Source: Ostreococcus lucimarinus CCE9901 (lineage: Eukaryota > Chlorophyta > Mamiellophyceae > Mamiellales > Bathycoccaceae). Taken from it: 64,000 nucleotides of DNA. The DNA is taken from contig NC_009362.1 of NCBI RefSeq assembly GCF_000092065.1, forward strand, positions 62,001-126,000, given 5' to 3'. Below, one piece after another: positions 34,547 to 43,452 of this stretch. Below the pieces are notes generated by a model that was given only the letters and a program-made list of their open reading frames with translations, did not search any database and was not told where the DNA came from. Both the position numbers and the translations under genes were made by a program. Each line of letters starts with the position of its first letter. Position 1 is the first letter of the stretch.

Positions 34547-37500
34547 CTACGCCTTTGCGACGCTAAACAAGTCGGCGAGCGAAATCCACATGTACGAACT
34601 CTTGTTCATAATCTTTTCGAGCTTTTCGTGCGCCCCGTCTAATGCAATTTCCAACCCAGGCGCCTCGGAAATCTTTTTACGGAACTCGGCGCGTTCATCC
34701 TTGCTCTTATTACTGCGCTCAGCTTCCTTGATGGACAGCAATCGCTTGTAATATAAAAGTTGGTTGTACAATTCGTCCTCTGGGATGCTCTTCTCCATCG
34801 TGCCCTTGGACATCGGGTCAGCGCTCAAAGTGCCTGTCAATTCCGCGTTGGTGTGATGGCAACGAAGCGTGATGTTGCGCGTCTCCGTCGCATCGACGTC
34901 GTCGTCCGATCGAAGCGGGGCTGCGTAGAACTCCTTGATGCGTTCGCGAACGGCGAGACTGACCTGGTTTGCCAATGAGGCGGCATCGATCGTTTCCGTC
35001 CTCAACGCCGTCTTGCCTTGAGCCGGCGCGTTTTCCTTGCCCGCGCCGGGCGTCGGCGGCGCCAACACCTCGGTCGCGGACATCTTGTCATCCATGACTT
35101 CACGAATTCCACGGAAATCAAACTCGACGCCTGTGCGCGTGCGAAGCTTCAGAGGCTTACACTTGGCAAAGCGCTCTTCGTCATCCAACGCGAATCTACC
35201 ACCGCCAAACGTGTCGTCGTACTCGTCCTCATCGCGTGTTTGCGTTTTAAACTTGTTCGAGTCCAACCCGAGGCATTCCGCCATCGCGGCGCCGTCGGTT
35301 TCCTCAATCGGGGCGCACAAACGAGTTATCACGGGATGGACTTGCTGAGACAAGTAGTAGTGCAAATCAACCTTCAAACCCTTCTCGAGGATTTCGTCGG
35401 GATGATAGGCCCGCTCGGCCAAGCCCTTTCCACCAGAGGCGCCGGCTTTTCCCGCGGCGATGTCCTCGAGCGGCAGCTCGCTTTCCAGCGCGATGATGTA
35501 CGGCACAGTCTCTCCCGCCTTGACGCCATCTTGTTTACCAGCCTCCAATCGACGTTTGGCTACCATGACGTGCGGCTGATGCTTTGCGTCGGGGTACTCT
35601 TCAACCGCCTTCGTGAGTTGCTTCGTGATGATGTACTTGGACAACTGCACGCGGTTTTCAACCATGTCCTTTCGGATCGTACGTAAACCGTCGTGAATCG
35701 CGTTCACGCGCTCTTCGCGTTCACCATCCACATCAAGAAGTTCTTCGAGAGTTTGTTTACCAACGTCCTTCACCAGCGGCGCCCAATCACGACGAACGAT
35801 ATCGAGACCCTTCATCTCGAGCTTCGTCGCCTTGGTTCCATTCGGTCCGTTGACAACCTTCATGGCGGCGTACTTCTTCTTCTTCAACAGCAACATCGAT
35901 CGGAAGATGTAATCTTCCTCCAAAACCAATTTCCGATATTCTTTGTTGACGAAACGAATGAGTTTGTTTCCGAGCGCCCTAGAATGATTCAAATCGTGAG
36001 ACTTGGTGTTCACCATAATGGAATCCGTATCGCCGTAAATGACGTCCAGCTCGCACTTCGCTTTCGCGAGATCCTCCGTGCGCTGAAGAATCTTACGACC
36101 TTGCGCCGTGATCAACGCCGCAATGGGCTCGGCAAAAAAGCGCGACTGACTAAAACCCAAGCAACCGTACATGGAGTTTGCGGTGAGCTTGAGAGCCAGC
36201 TGGCGAAGATCATACTGCTTTGCGCGCGCCGGATCTTTTTCGCGAGCCATCAATCCTTTCACTTCTCTACGGCTTTGCACAATGTTCGCGATGACTTTCG
36301 GCAGGACGGCGAAGTCCTTGTCGCTTAAGATCGGCGCGGGTAGTTCAATTTCGGTGTTTTCTTCGCCCGCGTCGAAATGTCGCCGCACCGTGGTGTAGCA
36401 AATGTTGTACTCTTGAATAATCGACGGGTACAACGACTGGTAATCGAGGACGAGGACAAAGGTGTCGTACAGGCCCTTCTTCGGCTCAAGCACCCGGCCA
36501 CCCGCGTAAGACGGACCCTTCTTACCGCCATCATCCTCTTCTTCACCGCTCGCCGCGGCGACGCGGCGACGTTCCTTGGCACTTAAACGATCGGGGACGA
36601 TGTGCTTGCGACTGTGGAATTCGTGAAGCAAGAGGTACTCGACGCGCTGAGCGCGCGTGTGCCCGAGCGTCTTACTCCAAAGGTTACCGGCGATGTTCGA
36701 CAGCTGCTTCGTCAACGGGACGACTTCCATCTTAAACATCAGATGCAAACTCAACTTTGCGTCGATTTCCGTGCACTTGATCAAATGCATGAGAGCGTTC
36801 GTGTCTTGATAACGGTTGGGGATTTCGGCGCTCGGCACTTCTTCTCGTCGTACGCCAAGTTGCGTTTCAGAGAGCGACGTAAGCGTGTAAGACACCTCCT
36901 TGCCCAACAAATCTTTCGCACTCAAGTACGTATCCGCTAAAAGTCTTCCAGCGAGACACTGCAACGCGCCCATGGACGCACCTCCTCCGTAAGCACCTCC
37001 AGAGCCGTTGATGTTTGGCATGCGCGTACGTTTCATGCGACCGATGCGGCTCCAATGGCCAATCTTGTTCGCCTGAAATCGGCGAAGCAACACTTCGAGA
37101 TTGAAACCGCCGATGTTGTGACCGACGATGACATCCGGGTCGAGTTGGTGCAACTTTGCCAAAAGAAAGTTGAGCAAACCGAGTTCGTTGTTCTGCGCGG
37201 CGAGGACGACGGAGCCTGTACGCTTGGCGATGACATTGGTGTTGTTCTCGTGCGCGACTGCATTTTGCCATCCCGGAGGCATCTCCAGTCCATCGAGCTT
37301 GCGCACGACGGTAAAATGACGTAAACCGGTCTTCAGTTGCGCCGCCGTTGTGGATCCTTCGCAGTTTACGTCGCGAATGTACTGCACCGAGGCGACTGCG
37401 ATTTCGTTCACGTTGGTTTGCTGATTGACGATCGTCTGCAGGTTCAACGAAGCAACGGTGAGACGCGGCGCTGGGCGCGATGCGATGGCTTCGAGACAAG

Positions 37501-39199
37501 GGCGCACACTCTTGTGTGCGTTCGGCAGTGTGAGCTCGAGTTTGCACCAAGACTTTTGCTTCTCCGTCGGAACGATGGCGGCGCCGTGAAGCGCGATCCA
37601 ACTCGGGCCCTTGAGCTTAGACTTGAGCGTGAGAAGTTCCAACATGGGAGCCTGCGTGCCCAAAGCGGCGACGAAGTGCTTACCCTTGATATCGCTCGGA
37701 AACGCTGCGTAAGTCGCCGGGATCTTCACTTTGAGCACGAACAACGGACCTTGCGGAATGTCCTTGCGCTCAAAGCAATAGCGTCGGCGGACGATGGTGA
37801 TCTTCGAGTTCTCAATCTTTCGCGCCTTCAAGACTTCTTTGACTTCGGCGCGAAGGTCACCGGACAAAGGCACGAGTTTTTTCATGAGATCAGATTTCGC
37901 CTTTTGAGCCGCAATTCTCTTTTCCTCCTTCTTGTCGTCCGAATCCGCGCACGACTTGAATTCGCGCCGCGTTTCCTCCATCATTTGCCCCAGCGCTTCC
38001 AACTCTCCATCAGGATCAGCGAACGTAGACGCGGTCGGAACGATGTACATGCATCTTTGCATGTTCTGCACCACCGCACACGCACTGATGGTCTCCGACT
38101 GCGGATCGCTCGACACCGGCACACGACCGAAGAGGAACACTGTGCCGGGGGATTCGCGCTCTTCTTGCGCATCCATGAAGAAGAAGGGCGTCGAACCGTC
38201 CGAATCTCTAGGGAGCTCCGCACCATTGAACGTCACAGGGCCGGCATCTTGCGTCACGGGACCGACATCCTCTGGCTCTTCGTCTTCGTCGAGCGTTTTG
38301 AGAATTGATTCGGGTTCCGGCGGCCGTTGCCCGGCGTCGGTTTTGACAATTTTCACCGACTTCTTCGTTTCAGCGCTCAACGGCTCGGCTTCGGGCATGG
38401 CGACATCTATATCGACGTCATCATTTTCAATCGCACCGTCGTCTTCGTCGTCGAATGCGCCGACATCTCCCGTGGGCAAATCTTCGTCCTCTTCCTCGAT
38501 TTCAAATCGAACTGATTTCTTCGCGCTGCTCCCGGGCGTCTTAGCCGGCGAACGCGCGATCGTCGCCGCGGTAGACGCCGCGACAGCCTTACGCGGTGAA
38601 CGTCGCGGTGCAACAGGCGGAACATACGGCTTTGTCTTCGGCTTGGGCGCCGACACTACCATCGGCGCCGTCGACCCGACGTCCATGTCCACGCCGGCGA
38701 GAATATCTTCCAACATCGCGTCCGTATCCGCTTCTGCCGCCAAATCATCCAACTTCTTCTTCTTCGGCACTCCACCGACGAGCATCCCAGCCTTACTCTT
38801 CGCGTTCGCGTTCGCCTTCTTCGCCTTCTCCTTCGCGCTCAGCTTCTTTTTCGGTTCCGGCGCCGCCTTTTGCGCCTTTCTCCCGTCGGCGTCGTACTCT
38901 TCGTCGTCTGAATAATTCTCATTCGCCGCCGTCCAATCTTCCTCCTCCCCCAGATCCTCGTATCCCTCGCCATCATCGTTCACCACGAATCCCGCTCCCT
39001 CCTCGCGTCGTTTCGCCACTAACGCTCGATATTGTTCCTCGTCCAACTCCTCGTACACGTCCTCGATCGCGTCCGCCTCGGCGTCCACCTCATCGATTCT
39101 CGATCGCTTCCCGCCGCCCTCGCGCAGCTCGCGAAGCTTCGCCGTCGCCGCGAGCGCTTTCGCCGCCTTGGACGAGCCCGCGCGTCGGCTCCCGCTCAT
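34547..39199 (-). CDS. POLA1: DNA polymerase alpha catalytic subunit
   Basis: POLA1 extends RNA primers made by its primase partner to start each Okazaki fragment. The 1550-aa protein opens with the Pol alpha N-terminal motif (RIDEVDAEADAIEDVYEELD...GAGFVVNDDGEGYEDLGEEE), followed by an acidic linker, an inactive exonuclease-like domain (DPDVIVGHNIGGFNLEVLLR), and family B motifs A (DYQSLYPSIIQEYNIC), B (KLTANSMYGCLGFSQSRF) and C (YGDTDSIMV). The C-terminal domain aligns with human POLA1 (HPVITRLCAPIEETD; QLLYYKRLL), but the eight zinc-binding cysteines of the two zinc modules are almost all missing (KCKPLKLRTRTGVEFDF; LRCHHTNAELTG). No intron is needed. The start ATG at 39199 lies 21 bp from a perfect 22-bp palindrome. 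Confidence 0.95.
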   Translation of the reverse strand: MSGSRRAGSSKAAKALAATAKLRELREGGGKRSRIDEVDAEADAIEDVYEELDEEQYRALVAKRREEGAGFVVNDDGEGYEDLGEEEDWTAANENYSDDEEYDADGRKAQKAAPEPKKKLSAKEKAKKANANAKSKAGMLVGGVPKKKKLDDLAAEADTDAMLEDILAGVDMDVGSTAPMVVSAPKPKTKPYVPPVAPRRSPRKAVAASTAATIARSPAKTPGSSAKKSVRFEIEEEDEDLPTGDVGAFDDEDDGAIENDDVDIDVAMPEAEPLSAETKKSVKIVKTDAGQRPPEPESILKTLDEDEEPEDVGPVTQDAGPVTFNGAELPRDSDGSTPFFFMDAQEERESPGTVFLFGRVPVSSDPQSETISACAVVQNMQRCMYIVPTASTFADPDGELEALGQMMEETRREFKSCADSDDKKEEKRIAAQKAKSDLMKKLVPLSGDLRAEVKEVLKARKIENSKITIVRRRYCFERKDIPQGPLFVLKVKIPATYAAFPSDIKGKHFVAALGTQAPMLELLTLKSKLKGPSWIALHGAAIVPTEKQKSWCKLELTLPNAHKSVRPCLEAIASRPAPRLTVASLNLQTIVNQQTNVNEIAVASVQYIRDVNCEGSTTAAQLKTGLRHFTVVRKLDGLEMPPGWQNAVAHENNTNVIAKRTGSVVLAAQNNELGLLNFLLAKLHQLDPDVIVGHNIGGFNLEVLLRRFQANKIGHWSRIGRMKRTRMPNINGSGGAYGGGASMGALQCLAGRLLADTYLSAKDLLGKEVSYTLTSLSETQLGVRREEVPSAEIPNRYQDTNALMHLIKCTEIDAKLSLHLMFKMEVVPLTKQLSNIAGNLWSKTLGHTRAQRVEYLLLHEFHSRKHIVPDRLSAKERRRVAAASGEEEDDGGKKGPSYAGGRVLEPKKGLYDTFVLVLDYQSLYPSIIQEYNICYTTVRRHFDAGEENTEIELPAPILSDKDFAVLPKVIANIVQSRREVKGLMAREKDPARAKQYDLRQLALKLTANSMYGCLGFSQSRFFAEPIAALITAQGRKILQRTEDLAKAKCELDVIYGDTDSIMVNTKSHDLNHSRALGNKLIRFVNKEYRKLVLEEDYIFRSMLLLKKKKYAAMKVVNGPNGTKATKLEMKGLDIVRRDWAPLVKDVGKQTLEELLDVDGEREERVNAIHDGLRTIRKDMVENRVQLSKYIITKQLTKAVEEYPDAKHQPHVMVAKRRLEAGKQDGVKAGETVPYIIALESELPLEDIAAGKAGASGGKGLAERAYHPDEILEKGLKVDLHYYLSQQVHPVITRLCAPIEETDGAAMAECLGLDSNKFKTQTRDEDEYDDTFGGGRFALDDEERFAKCKPLKLRTRTGVEFDFRGIREVMDDKMSATEVLAPPTPGAGKENAPAQGKTALRTETIDAASLANQVSLAVRERIKEFYAAPLRSDDDVDATETRNITLRCHHTNAELTGTLSADPMSKGTMEKSIPEDELYNQLLYYKRLLSIKEAERSNKSKDERAEFRKKISEAPGLEIALDGAHEKLEKIMNKSSYMWISLADLFSVAKA

Positions 39200-39574
39200 C
39201 GCGCACGGCGCGCGCGCGTCGATGACGTGCGGCTGATTTTGAATTCAAAATCAGTCGACGATTGGCGACGTTTCGCGCGCGTCGCGTCGGCGCGCGGCGC
39301 GTTCGAGCGACGAGCGCGCGACGAGCGCGCGCGCGCGCTCGAGTCCGGTCGATGCGACGCGGCGCGGGCGTCGAGACGCGGTGTGCGCGTCGCGGTTTGA
39401 CGAAACCGTAGCGACAGCTGGAGAGGGTTAAGGCGGATTTTTTGAATTGTCCGCGCCGGTCGCTCCGAAGCGCGAACGCGGGCAATCGAGGTAGGATTTC
39501 GCGCGCGTTGAGCGCGGACGCGCGCGTTGAGGTGAAAACTAAATTACACCGACGACGTCCCGCGGCGCGCGCGA
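39200..39574. promoter_or_regulatory. POLA1 upstream region with 22-bp palindrome and E2F-like site
   Basis: The 375-bp gap between POLA1 and the CCB4-like gene contains a perfect 22-bp palindrome CTGATTTTGAATTCAAAATC(AG) at 39233-39254. It also holds TTTCGCGC at 39271-39278, which fits the E2F consensus TTTSGCGC and would make sense for an S-phase gene. A further AT-richer patch is at 39430-39450. No coding potential was seen. The E2F reading is inference, because CG-rich octamers are common here. Confidence 0.45.
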
Positions 39575-40420
39575 TCACAAACCGCGCTCGAGGGCGCGAT
39601 CGAGCTTTTGCGCGACGACGTCGAACCAGCGTTGGTCGCTCGGCGTCAAACCGCGCTGCGTTCGTGAGCCGATGACGAGCACGGCGCCGTCGCCGATCGG
39701 ACGCACGCACACGGCTTGCGTGTTCACGGGAAAGAATCGCTCGAACTCGACGCGACCCGGGAAGAGGATGAGATTGGCTAGATAGTTGGGCGCGGCGTCT
39801 CGCGCGGCGGCGGCGCAAATCGGACCGAGCTCGACGTCTCGCGTCAACGCCTCGGGATCGCGCAGCGCGTTCGCCGCGATCCCCGCTTGCATGACGCGTC
39901 GTCCATCCTTCGTGAAAACCGCCATGACGTCACAATTCGTCGACTCGCGCGCGGCGTCCCACGCCCACGCTAACTCGTCCCGGAGCGCCTTCGTCGCCGT
40001 CGCCGCGTAATACGGCGTCTCCAATCGCGTCCCCACCAACTCCACCACGTTCGGTGGTTTCGTCTTCAGCGCGATCCACGTCAATCCGGTGAGCACTAAG
40101 CACGCGGACATCGCGAGACAGATGACGTCGGCGCGAGACTGCGCGCTCGACGCGTCCGCCACCGGCGCGACGCCGCTCAGCGCGCGGTTCGCCAGCAGCG
40201 CCACCGCGCTCACCGCGCCGAACGCCGCGGGCGACGCGCGCGCGACGTCGGCGTAACGCTGCAACGGTTCCGCGGGGTCGTCGTCGCCCGCGGCGCGCGG
40301 TCGAGGCGCCGCGCGCCGTCGCGAGAGGCGCAGCGGTCGGCGCGACGTCGACGTCGACGCGCGCGCGCACGACGCGACGCGCGACGCGACGGCGGCGGCG
40401 CGCGGCGCCGTCGTCGTCAT
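39575..40420 (-). CDS. CCB4: CCB2/CCB4-family (DUF2930) plastid cytochrome b6 assembly factor, CCB4-like
   Basis: In plants and algae, CCB2 and CCB4 form a thylakoid complex that attaches haem c-prime to cytochrome b6 (System IV). The 281-aa protein starts with a transit peptide (MTTTAPRAAAVASRVASCAR), has two hydrophobic helices (SPAAFGAVSAVALLANRAL; VICLAMSACLVLTGLTWIAL) and then a lumen- or stroma-facing domain: LRDELAWAWDAARESTNCDV, FTKDGRRVMQAGIAA, YLANLILFPGRVEFERFFPV, NTQAVCVRPIGDGAVLVIGS, GLTPSDQRWFDVVAQKLDRA. The FPGRVEF and NTQ blocks point to CCB4 rather than CCB2, from memory. The start was chosen for the transit peptide; the upstream open frame is Arg-rich without homology. Confidence 0.75.
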   Translation of the reverse strand: MTTTAPRAAAVASRVASCARASTSTSRRPLRLSRRRAAPRPRAAGDDDPAEPLQRYADVARASPAAFGAVSAVALLANRALSGVAPVADASSAQSRADVICLAMSACLVLTGLTWIALKTKPPNVVELVGTRLETPYYAATATKALRDELAWAWDAARESTNCDVMAVFTKDGRRVMQAGIAANALRDPEALTRDVELGPICAAAARDAAPNYLANLILFPGRVEFERFFPVNTQAVCVRPIGDGAVLVIGSRTQRGLTPSDQRWFDVVAQKLDRALERGL

Positions 40421-40587
40421 TCGCGCCGTTCGACGCCGGCGCGCGGCGGTCGCGCGCGCGGGTGTGTGAACGGCGCGCGGACGCGCGGGACGGCGACGCC
40501 GCGACGCGTCGGCGACGCGGCTTCGGCGACGCTCGAGCGATCGATCGGGCGGAAATAATGTACAGTGCACGTTGAAGAAATCTAAAG

Positions 40588-42006
40588 CTACGTCGGTAAG
40601 AGCCTGTCGTCGACGTCGCGCGAGTCGTCGTCGTCGTCGTCGTCTAAGACGCGTTGTCGGCGCGCGTCGCCGCCGGCTCGCCGCGCCGCCGTCGCGAAGA
40701 CGCCCGCGGCGACGACGAATAAGAGCGTGAACGTCGAACACATGGTTCGCCAGCGCTCGGGCGTGGGGGCGCCATCGCGCTCGAGGAAGTGCCCGAAGAG
40801 CGGCGGCGATGGGACGTCGCCGAAGAGGTGAATGGTGACGGTGGTCATCGAACACGCGAGCGGGCGCAGACGCGCGGGGACGCTCCAGAGCACGACGGCG
40901 TTGATCGGCGCCTGTAACGCGAAAGCGAACATTTGTCCGATGAGCAAGCACACCGCGAACGATGCGAACGTTTGACACCTGAAAGCGAGCTCGAGGCACA
41001 CGAATCCCCCGACGGCGGCGATGGCGGACGTGCGCAACGCCGTCGCCGTCGAGCTCCCCAACTTGTCCACGACGCCGCCGCCGAGAAGCGTGCCCGCGAT
41101 CCCGCTCACGACGGTGATCGCACCGAGGAGCATGTCCGCGTTCGTCGACGTGTGTAACTCATCTCGAAATATCGCGAACCCGGCTTTCGGTCCCCACGCC
41201 GCGTACACGCCGATGACGGCGGTGTACGCGGCGTACCCGAGCACGACGACGACGTACGTCTCGCGCACGAACAACTCTTTACAATCTCGCGCGAACGCGC
41301 GCGTCAACGACGCCACCGTCGACGTCGCCGCCGCCTCGCGCGCATTCGCATCGCCTCCGACGCCTCGCATGCGCACCGCCGGACGCCAGAAGCAGTACGC
41401 CGCCGCGGGCGCCATCGCGCACGCGTTCAACCCGAACGCCCATCGCCACCCCATCGCCGGCGTCACCGCCCCCCCGAACGCGATCCCGAACGCCACCCCG
41501 AACGGCACGCACGCGTAGAACATCGCCAACCACATCGTCTTCGCGCCTTTCGGCGCTTTATCATCGATGAACGGCGCCGCGAGCGCGATAAAACTCGCCT
41601 CTCCCGCGCCCACCAGCGCGCGCGCCGCGAACGCCCACCCGCACGTCGGCGCCAGCGCGCATCCGAGCTCCCCCACCGCCGCCATCGCCAGCCCGATCGC
41701 GATCAATCTGAACGCGCACGCTTTATTCGCCATCGCGCTGAACGCGGGCGCGCCCGAGAGCAGTCCGATCATGAACGCCGCGTTCAGCGCTCCGTACGCC
41801 GCGTACGAGCACCCGAGCGCGCCCTGCAAGCCTCGCCCCGCGGGCTCGCGCGCGCTCCTCGGCGCCCCGCTCACCGCGGCCGAGCTCGCGATCCCTCGAT
41901 CGACGTACACCAGCGCGCTGACGAGCATGAAGAGTCCCAGCAGCGCCTCGGCGCTCGCGGCGTCGTCGACGTCGTCGTCGGACGGCGATTCCCCGCGCGG
42001 CGTCAT
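40588..42006 (-). CDS. Major facilitator superfamily transporter, Spinster-like
   Basis: The 472-aa protein has about 12 hydrophobic segments and the MFS/Spns features: TM1 with YVDRGIASSAAVSGAPRSAR, the charged loop after TM2, RALVGAGEASFIALAAPFID (a Spinster-type 'R.L.GvGea.f..laPtfI.D' motif), a GWRWAF turn after TM5-6 and a long acidic tail (DDDDDDSRDVDDR). Spinster relatives carry sphingolipids, lysophospholipids or related amphiphiles. The substrate cannot be told from sequence. The N-terminus (MTPRGESPSDDDVDD) is acidic and cytosolic. It diverges from the WRAP53-like gene (123 bp). Confidence 0.85.
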   Translation of the reverse strand: MTPRGESPSDDDVDDAASAEALLGLFMLVSALVYVDRGIASSAAVSGAPRSAREPAGRGLQGALGCSYAAYGALNAAFMIGLLSGAPAFSAMANKACAFRLIAIGLAMAAVGELGCALAPTCGWAFAARALVGAGEASFIALAAPFIDDKAPKGAKTMWLAMFYACVPFGVAFGIAFGGAVTPAMGWRWAFGLNACAMAPAAAYCFWRPAVRMRGVGGDANAREAAATSTVASLTRAFARDCKELFVRETYVVVVLGYAAYTAVIGVYAAWGPKAGFAIFRDELHTSTNADMLLGAITVVSGIAGTLLGGGVVDKLGSSTATALRTSAIAAVGGFVCLELAFRCQTFASFAVCLLIGQMFAFALQAPINAVVLWSVPARLRPLACSMTTVTIHLFGDVPSPPLFGHFLERDGAPTPERWRTMCSTFTLLFVVAAGVFATAARRAGGDARRQRVLDDDDDDDSRDVDDRLLPT

Positions 42007-42129
42007 CGCGTCGTCGTCGCGCGCGCGCCGTACCGGGGAATCGTCAGGTCGGGCGACGCGACGCGGTGCACGCAGCTCGCGCCCGCGAGCAGGCTGGCGA
42101 GGCTCACGACGTACGCGCGCGCGGGGAGC

Positions 42130-43368
42130 ATGCGCGGCGATGTGATGCGCCGCGCCGCACTTTTCCGCGCGTCGCGCGTCATGGCGTACGCGACGCTCGA
42201 CGCGCGCGCGCTGGGCGATTGGAACGCGAACACCGCGCGCGCCGCGACGACGGCGTACGCGCGCCGCGACGCGCTCGACGCGACGGAGTCGTTTTTCGAT
42301 GGATTTTCGTGGCAGCGCGAGGGACGGTTCGGAATGTCGTACGACGTCGCGCGACGCGCGTTCGCCGTGTTTCGCGAGCGCGACGACGAGAGCGTCGGCG
42401 TGACGCGCGCGCGGACGGGCGAGCGCGCGTACGACGCGGCGATATCGCCGAACGAGGACGTGTTCGCGGCGACGGCGCGGGACGCGCCGACGACGACGCG
42501 GCGCGCCGACGGCGACGGGGAAATCGTCGCGTCGTACGTCAGCGTCGATCGACGGAGCGATGAACCGCGATCGGCGTGCGGCGTGGGATACGTGTGCGGG
42601 GGGACGATGCTGGCGTGCGGCGTGGATGGGGCGGTGGATGTGTTCGACGTGACGAGGCCCGGGCGAACGCCGGCGACGCGCGCGGAGACTCGAAGTAGGG
42701 ACGATTTAGATGGGGGAGGGCAACGGGGATTGGTGTCGTGCGTCGACGCGTGTCCGACGGAGAATCATTTGTTTTGCGCGGGGTCGTACGCGGGAGGGCG
42801 AGACGCGATCGATTGTGGGGTGTACGACGCGCGCGCGGAGGGCGGTCGCGCGTGCAGTTGGTCCGCGCGCGGCGGCGGCGTCACGCAAGTTCGATGGAGC
42901 GTCGATGGAAATTTTATTTACACCGCGAGTCGCAGAAGTGATGACATTTTGTGCGTGGACGTGAGAAATACGCTCGGTGTGGTGTACGCGCTGAAACGCG
43001 CGGCGCACGGGACGAATCAAAGGATTCGGTTTGATTTAGAGCCGTGCGGCGCGCACTTAGTCACCGGCGGCGTCGACGGATTCGTGCGCGCGTTCGATTT
43101 GCGCACGGGCGAAGAGGTCGGCCGCACGCAAGTATCCCCGAACGGTGCGTGCGTGAACGCGGTTTCGTTTCATCCGTATTCGTGCGCCGTCGCGGGCTCG
43201 AGCGAGAAATTTCGCCGACTCGCGTGCGTCGTCGGCGAGCGCGTCTTCGTCGACGTTTCCGGTGATGACTCCGACTCCGACGACTCCGACGACTCCGACG
43301 CCGTTAAACGGAACGATTTCGGCGTGTCTTTTTGGGATTACCCGACGATCGAAGCGTCGTGGGCGTGA
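42130..43368 (+). CDS. WRAP53: WD40 protein, WRAP53/TCAB1-like
   Basis: The 412-aa beta-propeller resembles TCAB1, which binds CAB-box scaRNAs and telomerase RNA and brings them to Cajal bodies. Diagnostic blades are RGLVSCVDACPTENHLFCAG, SARGGGVTQVRWSVDGNFIY, TASRRSDDILCVDVRNTLGV and TNQRIRFDLEPCGAHLVTGG, which parallels the 'TNQRIYFDLDPTGQFLVSG' blade of animal WRAP53; NAVSFHPYSCAVAGSSEKFR closes the propeller. An acidic (DDSDSDDSDDSDA) insert follows. The N-terminal long region of animal proteins is absent. The start could be 42130 or MAYATLDAR at 42181. Confidence 0.8.
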   Translation: MRGDVMRRAALFRASRVMAYATLDARALGDWNANTARAATTAYARRDALDATESFFDGFSWQREGRFGMSYDVARRAFAVFRERDDESVGVTRARTGERAYDAAISPNEDVFAATARDAPTTTRRADGDGEIVASYVSVDRRSDEPRSACGVGYVCGGTMLACGVDGAVDVFDVTRPGRTPATRAETRSRDDLDGGGQRGLVSCVDACPTENHLFCAGSYAGGRDAIDCGVYDARAEGGRACSWSARGGGVTQVRWSVDGNFIYTASRRSDDILCVDVRNTLGVVYALKRAAHGTNQRIRFDLEPCGAHLVTGGVDGFVRAFDLRTGEEVGRTQVSPNGACVNAVSFHPYSCAVAGSSEKFRRLACVVGERVFVDVSGDDSDSDDSDDSDAVKRNDFGVSFWDYPTIEASWA

Positions 43369-43452
43369 CGACTCCGAAAGTAGCCTTCGCCTTGAAATCC
43401 AAAGTAGCCTTAGCCTCAGAATCACGCTCGCCCGCGTCGATTTTCGTCAGCC

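Noticed and set aside
37337-38308. Long open frames antisense to POLA1 (also 37932-38915)
   Set aside because: They are shadows of the conserved polymerase frame, with biased composition and no domains.
2482-40420. Functional cluster for cytochrome b6 haem attachment (YggT and CCB4-like genes)
   Set aside because: The two genes lie 36 kb apart with about 25 unrelated genes between, and the YggT gene may be YLMG rather than CCB3, so linkage is probably chance.
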